DNA of 64,000 nt from Drosophila persimilis (lineage: Eukaryota > Arthropoda > Insecta > Diptera > Drosophilidae): assembly GCF_003286085.1 (NCBI RefSeq), contig NW_020825288.1:21762001-21826000 (forward strand). The letters run 5' to 3'. The notes below the pieces were generated by a model. That model made no database searches and was not told the origin of the DNA. It worked only from the letters and a program-made list of their open reading frames with translations. Positions 34,947-56,248 of the stretch are shown here, piece by piece. The translations under genes were made by a program, and so were the position numbers. The stretch's first letter is position 1; every line of letters starts with the position of its first letter.

Positions 34947-37900
34947 ATGAACCATCAGGCGCGCTTAAGTTTGAGCATCATGTCACCGCATCACAGCAAT
35001 CCGATTGCTGACTCTACCAGAATTGATGGGAGTCCAGTGTAAGGACTGGAAAATCTCAGACATATCTGGTGTGCTATTAAACTCCTTTGGTTTCTCTTTT
35101 TTGTAGAGCTCATCGGCATTCGCCGGCGAATCTCATACACAGAACTATGAGTCTCGAACGGAGCCAAAGCACAACTAATGGCACCCCGGGGAACCGCACC
35201 GCATCATCGACAACAACAATGTCGCGACAGAAACTGAACCTCAGTCTGATGGATCCCAAGTATGAAAAACGCCTCAACAATTGTACCTTCTTAACCCAAT
35301 GCAAATTGTACGCTTGCAGAACATTTGCGGATGTGCACAGCAGTGGACTGGCCTCTCGGATTGTTGCATATCATAACGACAGCACCTTGGGCGGCCGTCG
35401 TGGCCTGCAGCGCAGCATATCTGTGAGCAATCTGTACAATCCACTGAAGCAGCCAAGAAGGACCCCGTCGTCCCCACTGCCGTACAGACCATCGCCACCG
35501 TCACTGTCCATGACTCGAATCGCGCCGCCAGAGCGCAGTTTCTACTGCGGCAGCACGCTGCCCGGCCTGCTGCGTTCCAATTCGGTGGTGGGTGTCCACA
35601 AGGTGTCCAATAATGAACACGAACAGTTATCACGGGAAAATCGCCCCATCCTGCATCCACATCCGCCGCAGCATGAGAGCGAGCCCACCAGGAGTGTTTT
35701 GGAAGAACTCAAAGAGATCTCCCGGAAGCGTATCAACAGTGGGGTAAGTTTGTCCGTGCTGGGATCTGGTGCCAAGTGCTCAGGCTTAAATTTTGTTCAG
35801 GACACACAAAAGCAGCACGAGTTTTTCAAGAGGAGCTGCCATCGCATTGGCGACTTTGTGGACCATCATCACCATCCGCCTCCCGCGACAACTTTCAAAA
35901 GGCAACGAGAGCTGAGCGTGGCAGTTCCACTGAGACACCATCATGCGGCGACAATGGTGCCACCGCTGGCGCCGCCGACACAAACGCAGCATCACCTGCA
36001 GCCCACTGAGGCCGTTTCACCGGAGCAGCTGGCAAAGCGGCGCAATTGTAGCTACAACAATGACATCGCCTCCTCGTTGAGTTCCAGCCGGCGGCACGTG
36101 ACCAAGCGCAAGCTGTACGACATGAGGGAAAGCATGCGGCAGACGAGCATGGAGGGCACAGCCAACGGCAGCTCGCCCGAGAACTCCCCCAGCGCACCAG
36201 TGTCCAAGATGCAGCGCAAGACAGACGCAGAACCCATAGCCATAGCAAAGAGTATGCCGATTGTAGGAGTACCAGTAGTGGCGCCCTCACGCACCATCTC
36301 AGCGCCGGCTATGGGACAGCAGCACCAGATAAATACAGAACTACACAGGAACACCGCAGTGGATCTGCCATTGGCTGCCTCCAAACCGAAACTCACGCTT
36401 TTCAATACCAAGCAAACACAACAGCAGGTGCAAGAGCAGACCAAACATTACGATCTTGAGAGTCCCGACGTGGATGCTGGCGAATACGCGGGCATAAATT
36501 TTGTGAAGCCCAAGCAGCAGAACTCCTTGAGTGGCGTCAAGAATCCCAGCGTCGAGCGCACACATAAAACGAAGCTGGCCATTATGCTGAGTGGCCTGCG
36601 CGGCGAGATCTACCAGGGAGAAGAAGAAGAACCAGACGAAATGGACGCCCCTGTCAGTCCAAAGACACCCATCAAACCGATTGTTCTGACGACAACCAAA
36701 GCGGTATCACCCAACACAACGACCAAAGTCAGCCTCTCGACAATAACCAAGACCACGACAACGTCCAGCAGTGACAAGCCAATTATATTGAGTGACAAGG
36801 TGATCGCACCAGCTCCAGGAACAGGAACAGCAACAGCCACAGCTACCACGACTATGACAAATGGTTTGCAGCCGAAGCTTCTCTTTGGCCAAGCACCAAC
36901 ACCAGCGACATCAGCAGCGGCAGAAGCGGCATCACCCAACGAGTCATCCAAAGAAACGCCAACTGCTGTCAACACAGCCCCAACAACATCGAGCTCACCT
37001 GCAGCCACACCAGTACTGACATTCGGAAGTCAAAAATCCACTGCCACGGTTATCGGGGCCCCTTTGAAAACAACATCAGTCTTTGCCCCCACAAGCAGTG
37101 CTCAAGCGCCCGTACTGTCATTTGGCAAAGCGCCGCCAGTAGACACTGCAATACCATTCAAACTGGAAAACAATCCCACAAACAAGATGAATGGAATACC
37201 AACCAATGGGATAGCAACTACATCGGCGTCTACACCTGCAGCGACTGCTAGCCCAGCAGCAATGACCTTCGGAAGCAGCACCACAAACAATGCGACAAGC
37301 ACAGCCGCGTTTATGTTTGGAAAAACAGAGGAGTCCAGCGCACCAGCAGCAGCCAAGCCTCCTGTCTTTAGTTTTGGGGGCAGTACAGCGTCTGCACCAA
37401 CACCAACACAAACACCAACACCAACAGCAACAGCAACACCATCTCCAGCAACAGGAACATCTTTGTTTGGGAACCCACAGCCACATAACAACAGCTTTGG
37501 CAGCGCATTTAAGCAGCCCGAAGCGAACAAAGCCGCCACAACAGTTCCAGAGCCAGCAAAGCCGTCAGCCATAATCGGAGTTAAGCCGAACTTCGGTGGC
37601 AACAGTTTTGGCAGCGCATTCAAGCAGCCCGCAGCCACAGTCACAGCCACAGCCACAACCACAGCTGCGGAGCCAACAAAGGCATTCAGTTTCACGGGAA
37701 CAACGAACACAGCGGCTGCGACCACATCAAACCTCTTTGCATTTGGAAGTGCAGCAGTCGCAAAGCCAGCAGAACCGGCACCGGCACCGGCACCAGCACC
37801 AGCACCAGCGCCAGCGCCCACCTCAGGTAACATCTTTGGGCAGAGTGCAACTGCCAGTACACCCGCACTGTTTTCTTTTGGTGGTGCTGCAGCAGCATCA

Positions 37901-39169
37901 GCAGCAGCAGCAGCACCAAACACCATCAAGGAAACAAAGCCAGCATTTGCATTCGGAGGCGATGCCAGCGCGACAACAGCTGTGCAATCCAATGGCAGCA
38001 ACAGCAGCGGCAGCAACAATTTGTTCAACTTCGGTGCAGGCGTCACGAGTGGAGCCCCTCCTTCCTTTGGCGGCGCCACATCGACCAATGCCCCATCAAA
38101 AAGTGCCTTCAGCTTCAGTACAGCTCAGAAGCCGACCTCTCAGATCGGCAATAATGCAGCTCCAACAGCCTCAAAACCATTTGCATTTGGTGGCGGACAG
38201 CCACAGGTCCCTGGAACAACCGCATCCACCGCTGGCTCAGCTGCATCGCCCGGAGGATTCTCCTTTGTGGCCGCTGCAGGGAAGAAGGAGGCAGCAACCA
38301 GTGGAGCGAGTCTTTTTGGAACACCGAACAACGCCAGCACAGGCGTTAAGCCGAGCTTTAGTTTCGGTGGAAGCAGCAACAATCAGGGTGCGGCAACCTC
38401 AACCCCCCCAGCAGGGCAGCAGCAGCAGCAGTCGGCCCCGGGTCAGCCGGGAGCATTCTCCTTTGCCGCTGTCGCCAAGAAGGAGACCAGTGGCGCCAGC
38501 ATTTTTGGCCAGCCCGCCGCCGCCGCCGCCGCCGCCGCCACCCCCAGCGCGTCCATCAAGCCGAGCTTCAGTTTTGGTGGCAGCAGCAACAACACTCAAA
38601 ATGCACCATCAGCACATGTTGCGGCGCCAAGCTTTGGCGGATTTGGGGCACCTGCCGTGCCCGCTACTAGCAATCAAAGCAAACCCTTTGCATTTGGTGG
38701 CACCACAACCGCGGCGCCCAATGCCACTCCTGCCATAGGCGGCAACTTGTTTGCCAATGCGGTGAGCGCCGTGCAGAACCAGGCCAAGCCGGGAGGTTTC
38801 TCGTTTGGCGGAACAACAACCAAGACCAACGCCCCGGCACCACCGGGCAACGCTCCATTCTCGTTCGGAGGAGCGGCAGCTGGCGGCATGGCCTCTCCGC
38901 CCAGCAGCCAGAACGTTAACACGGCGAAGCCGTTCAGCTTTGGCGGCGGTGTCAGTGCTTTCGGAAGCCCCAGTCCGTCACCGGTTCAGGCTGCAGCAGC
39001 CACCAATCCAGGAGCAGGGGCCTTCAGTTTCGGTAGCCCCGCCCCACCATCGGCGAGTGTGGCGCCCGGCATGTCTCAGCAAATCAATGCCGGCAATATG
39101 TTCGCCCTGCCGCCGAGCACTTCGGAGCAACGCCCCATCCGACGAGCCACCAGGCGGCTGCAGAAGTAG
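34947..39169 (+). CDS. FG-repeat nucleoporin, POM121/NUP153-like C-terminus
   Basis: 1365 residues from exons 34947-35038, 35107-35743 and 35801-39169. Exon 1 gives MNHQARLSLS... and joins in frame, so an apparent start near 35087 lies inside an intron. The N-terminal third is basic and Ser/Pro-rich, with VLEELKEISRKR near residue 240. From about residue 600 it carries dozens of FG motifs (SFG, FGS, FGG, FGQ) spaced by Thr/Ala/Pro-rich disorder, including a (PA)n run. The C-terminus is short and basic (PIRRATRRLQK), like NUP153 and POM121 tails. FG repeats form the permeability barrier of the nuclear pore and bind importins. No membrane anchor is visible. I tentatively recall D. melanogaster CG14712 as counterpart, unverified. 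Confidence 0.85.
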
Positions 39170-41649
39170 GCGCCCTAAGTTTTGAAGTGTATTTAGTTCA
39201 ATTGATTTATGCGAAAATAAAAACAACAAACAGCAACGTCAATGTGCCTTTTCCTTCTTTGATCAGTCTTCTCATTAATTGAACACTCGATCCATTCCAT
39301 GGTTGGTTGTGGCATACCACCTTTACTGTACGAGCTATTGGATGGATAGACTAGACACCAAAACATAGGGTCAGACAGAACAGAGGCGGATGTAATGCTT
39401 GCACTTCGCCCACGATCATCGTTTCCACATCCAAGTTTCAATGAGCCTTTATGCTACCATGAACTACCCAGACAGTAACGCAAACCGACCGAGGGTTCCA
39501 AATATTGACCCCACGAATATTTGTAAAACTAAAATGTGGGTGCACCCACGCTCATCCCCACCGATTCAGCGTTTCCCTCTCTCGCTCTGGGGGTGTGCTT
39601 CCCAGATTGCGTCCAACTCCTTTGAGCAGAAATTTGTACATTGCTTGGGCTGAAGGCGCCTAAACTAAATAATACAGCGTTTAAACTAGTTGGCCGTTAA
39701 GGATGATCGCCTGTGCTGTTTTTAGAGGTAATCTTGGACGCCAACGCTGACCTGTCGAGATGCTTCTAGTTGCTGTTGTTGCTGCTATCGCTGTCTGAGC
39801 TCTGACACCTTTCAGTGGGAACTGACCCTCCCATAGTGCAAGGGCGAGGCCTCTTTCGAGCCCCTTCCGGTGCTTTTTCTGTAGGTAAGCCCTTTCCCGC
39901 CCCACATACTTTTAGGCCTTTTTGTGGCCGACAAGCCACACTACATGGTATTTTTTACTTTTATTAAAAGTTTCAGAACTGCTGCTCTGGCGGCTGCCTT
40001 CCTTCCTTAAATCACCTTCTTGTCGTCCTTGTGTTTTTAAGTGCAATTTGTGTGTGTGGCGTGTGGCTTAAAGAGAACGAACTTGGGTCGCGCTTCACAT
40101 TGATTGATTGGTTGTTTTATGTTTGATGTGTTTTAAAAAAATAATAACTTTAAAATTAATTAATTATAATTAATGTGTGTCATGTGGACGTGTGTGTGTA
40201 TGTGTGTTTGTTGGTGTGTATAAAATATATAGTATAAATGTAAGTGTTAAAGCAAAGTGTGGGCTAATCGGGGGACAGGATATTAAAAAGCAAATACAAA
40301 TGTACAAGAATGCGCCGTAAACGTAAACGTAAACATTACGTACGTGTTAAGTAAATTACGTGGTATATATTTAAAAAATTAATTACAATTTTTTTTCGTT
40401 TCCTTTGCCTTTCCGCTAGCTGCATCGCGTTCTAGGAGTAGGAGTACAGAGAAGGAGAGAGATTCCTTGGACATGGACCGAACAAATTAAGGAATTTCAA
40501 TTTGCGCTTGCGATAATTGATAGTATTTGTATATCGATAATTAATGATAATTAATCGGCATATGCTAAATACATGCATAGTTTATGTACGACAATTAAGT
40601 GTATTCGTATTCGTATCCGTATTATGTGTGTGTGTGTGTGTGTGTACTCATTTTAATGCATATTTTCACAAGTGTTTTTTGTTTTGATTTTTTTTTTTCA
40701 TTTCAATCCTTTTCCATTGCATAATTTTTGTTGGTTTTTCCTTTTTCATTTTTTTTATATTTTCCATACAAATAAATGTAAATAAATTTAACTAACTTTC
40801 TGCTTGCCTTTTGCCTCCCCTCCGCGACAACCTGTTGGACAAGTTCTCTTCCCGCTCATCTTTTGTGCTACAAACAGAAATGGTCAACAGAAAAGTAGTT
40901 TATAAAGAACTAGTCGTAGAATAAAACTTAAGAGATGAAACATTCTATAAACAATTGATTTAGACATGCGCCCACTCCTCAGCCGGGTTGGGGGGCACTC
41001 ATATGTATGCGTATTCTATAACATAAATGATACGATTATAACGATTTGATTTACGAATATCCAGAGAAGCGAAGAAACGTTGATCGGAAGAGTGTACACA
41101 TAACATATAATAATGTAATTAATGTTGCAATTAATGGTAGTAGTAGTAGTAGTAGTAGTACGGGTGTCCTCCTCTGCCTCTAAACTCCTCTTCCTCTCTG
41201 ATCTTCTGCTGGTTAATTTATGATTGAAATTTATTGAGATACTCGCGCGTACAACGTTGTATTGTATATGTCGGAAGCGAAGCTGTGGGGCTCTGGCTGG
41301 GGGACGGACTCTCACTAACATCTGGAGTCACTTTTGGATGATTGATTGATTGTGTTGGGCTCTCCTTCTTTTGCTTAGGCCTACGTTTACGCTTACAAAA
41401 CTTACTCCATAAATTATATATGTAAATAAATTTTGTGGTAAATTAGTTGTTATATATATATTCCATGTATATAATCGTACGAAAAATTGTTGCGTTATGT
41501 GTCATGTCCAGTGTCCAGTGTCCAGTGTCCAGCTTCCACTGGAGTCTGGAGTCTCGAAGGGCAAGGGCTCTTTACCCTTTCTGGGGGCGGCGCCTCGTTT
41601 CCTCGTTTTAGTGCTGCTTGAAGTTCGCTTTGGATCCTCTCGGATCTCC
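39170..41649. other. 3' flanks of nucleoporin and Csk
   Basis: 2.5 kb with no supported coding sequence. The minus-strand Csk 3'UTR probably occupies much of it. It contains (TG)n near 40625-40645 and (TAG)n at 41138-41160. Confidence 0.5.
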
Positions 41650-48922
<7,273 letters not shown>

Positions 48923-51900
48923 GTTCCACGGATGGCGGAGCCTTCATTTGGGTTCACTTTTTTTGTTTGGTTCTTTCGGGGATCTGCTTTTGGTGGCGCA
49001 ACGCATTAGGAGTCTCTGTGGAGGCACTCTCGAATCGAGGCTAATCCCCACAACCAGAACCTTTTGTCCGACTACAAATTGTTTTCATTTCAGTAATAAT
49101 ACTAATTAAGGTTCTTCTGTTCTCTGTTTGCAACTCTTCGATTTGCTCTCGCTCTCCCCTGCCATCTGCCTCATGCCACACAATGGAATCAATGGAGAAG
49201 GCCAGAAGCCAGAGCCAGAGCCAGACGTCAGGCCGTGCAAATAATGGATAATGTCGGACAAGTAAAAAAAAAAAAGTGCAAATGGGAAATTTCTAAAGAG
49301 AAAACTCTAAACAAAAGCCAGTCGGAATAATAGTTGAATCGAAGGGGGAAAAACAGAGTGCAAACAATAATAAAAATAAAGAAGAAGAAGAAGAAGAAGA
49401 AGCAGAAGCAGAAATTGACTTTGAATCCGCCGTAGAACGGAGTAGGATAGGAGGGGTGCCTCTGGATGGGAGGGAGGGAGATACCTCTAATAAAAAACTG
49501 CTTTCTTGGCTGCTCGACAAGTCAATTTGCCACATTAACGGTTACTACTTCTTATGGGGCTTGCGGGCTTACAGCCCGACAATGGGCCAAAAGAGTGCTC
49601 CACTAACTGCTGTACGAAATGCCATGCCACTACCTTATATCTCTCCCTCTCTCCCCCTCTCTCTGTCTCTGGCTTTGGGTTGGGAAAACACGAACACGAA
49701 TGAAGCCGCTTGAATTGAATTGGAATTTACGGGAGCTGGAGCTGGAGCTCTGCTTTTTTGCCACATATTGTGCAAATAATTTGGGCGTGGCGTGGGAATG
49801 CCTCAGTCATCGAGGAGACCCCGGCCATTGTCTCTCCCCTTGTGGCATTGTGCGTTGGGAAAGTGGCCAGAATCCCATTGCGAATCATTGGGCATTGGAC
49901 ATCTTCGGAGAGTGCATTTCTTATGCTCCAGCCGCTTTTCACTTTCCACTGAAGAGAGCCGTCTTTTTCCCGCGACACAATTAAAAATGCAAATGAGTAA
50001 AGAATCGGGAGCGAGCGCATGGAAAGTGATTGCCTATCGGGCGACCCACAAAACAGGTGGCAGACGAGGGGGGGGGGGCCAAAATGAAATTCTCTGCACG
50101 AAAACCAAAGGGGGGAAAAGTGTGCGGTGCAGGGCCGCAGAAAGTCTACACAGAAAACTCAACGAAAGCACAAAAAACCAATTAAAGAAAACAATAACAG
50201 AATTATGTATGACACAACCACAACTCCCTCTCTCTGTCTCTCTGTCTCTTTTTGGCTGCAAAATCATCATAAAAGTTGTCTAAAACAAAGTGGCAATAAG
50301 ACAGGCCCTCACCGCTCCCCCCCACCCACCACTCGCAAGAAGTCACGAAACAAAACAGAAACGAAAGAAACACTAAAGAGACAATGGGAATGGGCCAATG
50401 TTCAAAAGATATGCGTAAGTCTCTCTCTCTGTCTCTGTCTCTCTCCCTCCACCGGATATCCTCGGGTGCTTTTGGCAGAGGGTAAGGGGTGCTTAGGGGG
50501 GATACGAATGGAGGATCGCATTTGTTTGATAGCCGGGGGGCCGTCTGCTGGTCTGGTCGGTTGCATTTATCATTTTGGCAAGCGGACACTAAAACTTTCA
50601 CTCCCATCATACCCTGCCGCCTGCCAGAAGAGAGAGAGAGAGAGAGGTGACTGCACTCTCTGTCCAACGCTCTCCCTCTCTCTCTCTCTCTCTCCGGCTG
50701 CTTCTTCTCTCCATTTAACATTCGATTAATAATCAAAGTCTAAGTTTAACAATTATTTTGAACGTGCCTGGCACGCAATAAAGAAAATTAATTGAGAAAT
50801 GAAATGCGCCATTGGCTTTGGCCAGAAGGGGAGGTGGGGGGGAGTGGGGAAGGGTCTAAGCCGCGTCTTCACATTCGCTCCGAAGGCGTTTGTGTGTGCA
50901 GTGAATGGCAAATTGAATAAGTGGATAGACGGATGGATGGGTGGAAAACGCAGAGTGCCAAGAAAAGCTACAAAATTGTTTCACGCGTCTTCAAATTGAA
51001 GCTAAAACTACAGTGCTTTCTGCGTCTTCAGACAACAACACACACTTCTCCTCTCCAAGCGCATTGTCCACTTTCACTTCGTGGTCCAGCCACCAAGACA
51101 CGGACTCCCTCCCTGCCTCCGCCTCACCGCTCCAGGAGAGTCTCTGCCGCCATGCCTCAAGCGGCTCTGGTCTCTGCGTTGGCGAAAACTAGTTACAGTT
51201 TAGGCCGCCGCCAGTACCCCTCTGGAACCCTGCCTGGAACGATTAGAGTGGCCGATGACTAATGCGCTGGAAAATTGAAAATCGCTTTTTGCAGCTCGAC
51301 ACAAAACAACAAAAAAAAATGTTAAGCCCACGATCTGTCGTCGCGAGTGGCAGGCACGTCGTGTGGAAATTAGCGTGGAAATCAATTGAAGGAAGGGTTT
51401 TCCACAGCCTTTTCCACATGATTCATGCCAATCGGAAGAAGAGACAGAAGAGAGGAGAGTCTCAAGAGAGTGCCAGGGCGGTAGGGAGGGGAGGACTCCA
51501 CTTTCATTGGCGACTCTCAAACATCTTCCAACAGATTATGCCTTGAGCAATATTTAATTAAAATATACACACAGACGAACGATGGGCAATCATTCATTTG
51601 TAATACATCTGTGATCCCAAAGCCATAATTAAATGGACATCCCCCCTCCCCGAAAAAGAGAGAAAAAGCAAATCAAAAGAAACCATGGATAGAGGTCATT
51701 GCGCCACCAAAAAGCATGATCCGACAGATCGGATGTCCATATCCATGTCCACAAAAAAAAAACCAGCTCAAAAGTTCAGCCCGAGGAAGCGGCCGTGCGG
51801 CCTCCTTTGGGGCTGAATGATTGAACATTCGATTCGCGTTTGTATAATTAATTATTACTTTAGAGAGCGAAAGATGACGATTTGCTGTTTGTTAAGCGAT

Positions 51901-54900
51901 TACGGGGCGGGGGGTTACATCACACACGAACGGGCGCTTCTGTCACCTTTTGTTGCACTTTTTTTTTGCCATTTGCCATTTCAGCCGATAGCTGAATCGA
52001 TTATCGCGCCGCTTTGCATACCGCCGCAAATTTAATTAATTGTTATTATGTATTGCAAAAAGCGGATTGCAGTTGATTATTGGCCAACACACACACGGAG
52101 AGGCAACGAGGCAATGCGCCTGGGGAGAGCCGCGAGTCGACAGTCGAGAGCCTGCGCATGCGTGACTTTTCATGACCGAGCGCTTCGATCGCGAGTTTTG
52201 GATTGAAAGCTGGAAGATTGAAGCCAGAGCCCCAAAGCTTCAAAGTCGGAGAGAGCTTTGCTTTTCCTCTCTCTGCGTGTGCTCTCCCTCTCTCTCTGTG
52301 CATGCCGGCTCGGCTCTCTGTCGAGTCTGGCTTTTATCGCATGCGATATTTGTCGACTTGTTGCATGCCTTTTAAAAGCTTAGATCTCTGCTGCCCTCCC
52401 CTGCCGCTCAGGTGCACAGCGACGTACTAATGAAATCAAACACATGTTGCCCCACACTCTTTAGGCCAATTTTGGTGTTGCCAGTGGTTTTTGGTATCTC
52501 ACTTTTTGGACATATTCGCTGAAAAGTAAGCCAAGCTGCGGTGGCAGTCACACACACACACATAAATGAATAGAGGGGGAAGGGTATTTGCCAGTTCGGA
52601 TCGATTTCCTTTCTAATTACAGCCTCGGGGCCATGGTTTTTGGTATTTTTGCATGTTTACAATTTCATCTCCATTTCTAGGCAATTTGTTGCAGCCACTG
52701 TTTGGGGGGAAAGAGAGAGAGAGATGCGGAGATGGAATGTAGACATCAAATTTTTGTTGTTTTTTCTTTCGGTTCGGCCTCTGCAGCTGCAGTTCGTGAT
52801 ATTTTGCGATTTTTCTCACTGGAATTTTTTGTTGTTTTTTTTTCTTTGCATATTTGAAGTACAATTAGCATCGCCGATTGGAGTCGGACTCCCTACCCCA
52901 CCCCGCACTGCATTTACGGTTAACAGTACACCGTGACTAGAGAAACGCAGATAACGAGAACATCTCCTGACGTCATCAGCTTCCCGAAATGGAATTCGCA
53001 TCGGGAAAACACACAAAGAGAGGATGAGAGGGAGATGAGAGAGGACCGGGCCGCGTACGTGAGCTAAAAATAGCCCAAGCGCGTAAAATCTGTGCGAAAG
53101 CAGCATAAAAACAAACAAAGGAGCAAAGGAGGAACGAAAAATGAAACGGGAACAGTGGAAATGAAGAGAATGCCGTATCAGTAAGGCAGCAAGGCGATAA
53201 CGGGAATCAGCAGGTGCTGCAGTGCCATCCATCTCCCCCGGCACAGTCCGAGCAGATAACCAAAGTATTGCTGCCAGCTGCCAGTGTCCACCTGTCATAA
53301 TGTCACAAAAATATAACGGAGATAAGAACCGATCCCCCCCAATTTAAGAATGATGTAAGCCAATAACCTGGTCACATGCCCAATCGGAATAATAGATATC
53401 CCCAATTGGCATTCAACCCTCCCGCCCTTTTCTACCCACAAACGGCAAGAGTGTAATGCGCATGCAAAAGTCCAATTAGCGCAAGTGAAGATGGCAGAGA
53501 TAATGAGATGCCGCCCCCGCTCCCGCTCCCGCTCCCCGTCGCACTCTACTCAACCCAGTGCAAAAAGTTCACGCAATACTGACCTCACGCACACACACAC
53601 GCCCAGGAAGAGGCAGAACCACAAATGAAACGGGTACAACGCCCACGCATGTTGCAATACACAAACAAACAAACGAGAGCGACAGAGCGACGGAGCTTTG
53701 TGGCGCCGAATATGACGGTTGTTGCGAACAAGCTGTATGTCAGTGGGGTGGCCGCTCTTCGAGTGGCTTATTCTCTCTCCATCTCTTTACGGAGCTCAAG
53801 ATACAAACTTTACTGAGAGTACTGTGTGGGAATTCCTCACCTTGTTTAAGTACACCATGCTTGCGCCTATACGTGACGTCAGCGCACGAAAATTTCTACC
53901 GACGACGCAGAAGCCAACTGACCAGCAGCAACAACTCCAACAACAACAACAACAAACTATTACTACTACGAACGGAAATCCATAACAAAACTACGATGCG
54001 GTTACGCTTCGGTTATTGCCTTTAATTATTGTTTTTGTTGTAGGTGGCGCTGCTGTCGTACGCATATATCGGCCTGGCCTGTCGTCCCCCACTAGTCATT
54101 CATGGCCCGATTGCTGTGCATACATATGCAAATGTGTATGTGCGAGTGTGTGTGTGTGTGTGTGTGGAGTCTCGTTCGGGACAACAACAACAACGGCAAG
54201 AGAAACGAAATTTCGCGCCGCGCCGCTGAAGGGAGCCGAGCCGCCGCAGAGTTGTAAAACGTGTTTTTGTTTTGCCCGTATTATGATTGAACAAAAATGC
54301 GTAGTTTTTGCTTTCATGATACTACTACGGAATAAACTAGTTGACCTCAGACAACAGCACAGCCGTAAAGCAGATATTGAAAAGAGCGTGTTTTGGTTGG
54401 TCATCAAGCATTCAAGTCATCAATGGGGCCCCAGCCGATGGACGGATGCAGTCTGTGACCCAAAAAGTAGCAAACACTTTCAAACGGTTGCCAATTTTGC
54501 CTCCTATATATGTACATATACATTTATAATTATCATCATCATAATGATGAGGCAAACAAAGCATTTATGCAATCCAATATAACACAGAAATTCCACGCCT
54601 TTGGCTTATTGGGCACCACAGCCCTGTCTGAGTAGTGTTATCCTTTTTTCGCACGCTCTCGTCACTTTCACCCACACACACTCACACACACATGCCCAAA
54701 GGGTATTAAGGAAGCAGACAGCGCGACGCTTGAAAAGGGCGTTGGGCAATCCTCGCTCGGGACGCAGAAGCTTCAGCTTCGTGCCACAAAAACAAAATAT
54801 CTCCACTTACACACAGCCAGACAACATTTCTGCACCTTGCTGCTCCGATGCTTACCCAATTCTCAGTGTGGATGGGGAGCTGGGGCTGGGGCTGCTGCTA

Positions 54901-55400
54901 CATTCCAGAATGCCTCCAACGCTGCTGCTGCTGCTGCTGCTACCTCTGCTGACGTCTGCGACGATGCTGATGCTGCTGCTGGCGCATCAAGCAATCGGAC
55001 ACATGCACATTATTTCACTTGACTTGATTGCCCTGCTATATTTTACAATATTATGCATATTTATAAGCATTTGCACAACACCCACACACACACTAATGAA
55101 GGGATAACACGCACCTTCCACCTTCCCGATCTTTCCGATATTGGTGTGTGTTTCCTCCTGCCTTTTTCCACCTCCACATACATATACACTAGACGACCAG
55201 CAACTGGCTGCTGGTTTTATGGAATTTTCTATTGCTTTTTCACGACTGTTCACTGAGCACGCTGTCCGTCTGCTGATGATGCATTCCGCGCACTTGCATC
55301 TAATCTGAGTGTAGCCCACGCACGGCCATTTCTTTTGGGACAAACAATATTTTGAGCACAAAAATACAAATTTGGTTTTAAAACAAAAAATTCACACGAG
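48923..55400. other. Non-coding region upstream of Csk, microsatellite-rich
   Basis: 6.5 kb with only short unconvincing open frames. It has many CT/GA arrays (50628-50646, 50671-50694), (GAA)n near 49380-49402, (CAA)n near 53938-53957, (TG)n near 54150-54166 and (CTG)n near 54920-54942. It probably contains 5'UTR exons, introns and enhancers of Csk; I could not place these exons. Confidence 0.5.
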
Positions 55401-55427
55401 AGCGGCCATCTTGCGAGCAGTGTGACC
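55395..55427 (-). promoter_or_regulatory. Candidate minus-strand motif 1 promoter (Csk?)
   Basis: On the minus strand GGTCACACT (55427-55419) is followed by a GC-richer leader-like stretch. Motif 1 usually lies just upstream of the start site, so transcription would begin near 55400 and run toward Csk. Confidence 0.4.
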
Positions 55428-55651
55428 GCAGATTTGACAATAAAATATACTGTCTGACCGTCAGAAATATACCGAAATATAAGTCACAAATTTCAAAATA
55501 CTATGTAAATATACTGATCAATTATTTGTATTCAGATTCCATCATATTCCTCGTTTTTGATATTCGGTTTAATATTACTAGCTAGTTAGGACATTCAGCA
55601 CTGAAAAAAAGCTTTTAGCTGATAAATGAATCAATTTTCTACAAGATTGGT
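55418..55651 (-). repeat. Dispersed promoter-like repeat, copy 3
   Basis: Reverse complement of the element at 24004-24238, with the same ordered blocks. It ends in motif 1 (AGTGTGACC on the plus strand, 55419-55427). Confidence 0.7.
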
Positions 55652-56174
55652 TAGTTTAAAACACTTTCTATGATTTTAATATGTCTAAAATAAAACAATC
55701 AAAAAGATCAAAGCATAAAACGTAAGCGTGTATGGAATGTAACGTAGTGTGAATGGAATGTTACGTAATTGTTGCTGGTCAACAGGTTTCCGCTTTGACT
55801 GTATGGACATCTTTATACCCTATTTCATTTAGTAAACATTAAAATTCTGTTTCCCAGCTGATTGGAAACATAACTAATCAGTTATGTCTCAGATTGAAAT
55901 GTTGTAGACCTATTAAGGCAATCAGATGCAGTGTCCTGTACATACAAATATTCTTTGAAAACCATAAACTGCGAAATATCATGGAGATAGCTTTGAAACA
56001 GGGACGACTTAATTGTACCCTGGGATGGCAAACATTTCCTCAAATCTATACTATTATTTTTCCAAGGGTATCAGAATGTTGCGGGACAATGTGGCTCGAT
56101 AGATGCTACCTGTCACGAGTACTTTTAAGTCACGTTTTGCCTATCGTTTCTTCGCCAGCTCTAATTGGCACGCC

Positions 56175-56183
56175 AGTGTGACC
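56175..56183 (-). promoter_or_regulatory. Motif 1 word near Elp1 start, reverse orientation
   Basis: AGTGTGACC lies 66 nt upstream of the Elp1 start codon. The orientation is opposite to the gene, so its role in Elp1 transcription is uncertain. Confidence 0.35.
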
Positions 56184-56248
56184 GTATTAATCCAAACAGA
56201 CCTGCAGCAATTGTTGCGCCGTTTCCACACGTGCAATATTTTGAAAAT

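Noticed and set aside
35087-35106. Nucleoporin start near 35087
   Set aside because: The codon there is TTG and lies inside a 68-nt intron. An upstream exon (34947-35038) joins in frame.
37102-38088. 328-codon open frame antisense to the nucleoporin
   Set aside because: It is an Ala/Val/Leu-rich mirror of the Thr/Ala/Pro-rich FG region. The GC-skewed codons keep several frames open, and no domain is present.
37596-38738. 380-codon open frame on the plus strand in another frame of the nucleoporin
   Set aside because: It is Gln/His/Arg-rich, a shifted reading of the same repeats. The FG frame is clearly the coding one.
56165-56248. N-terminal extension of Elp1
   Set aside because: It lacks an ATG, and the family start MRNLKL is at 56249.
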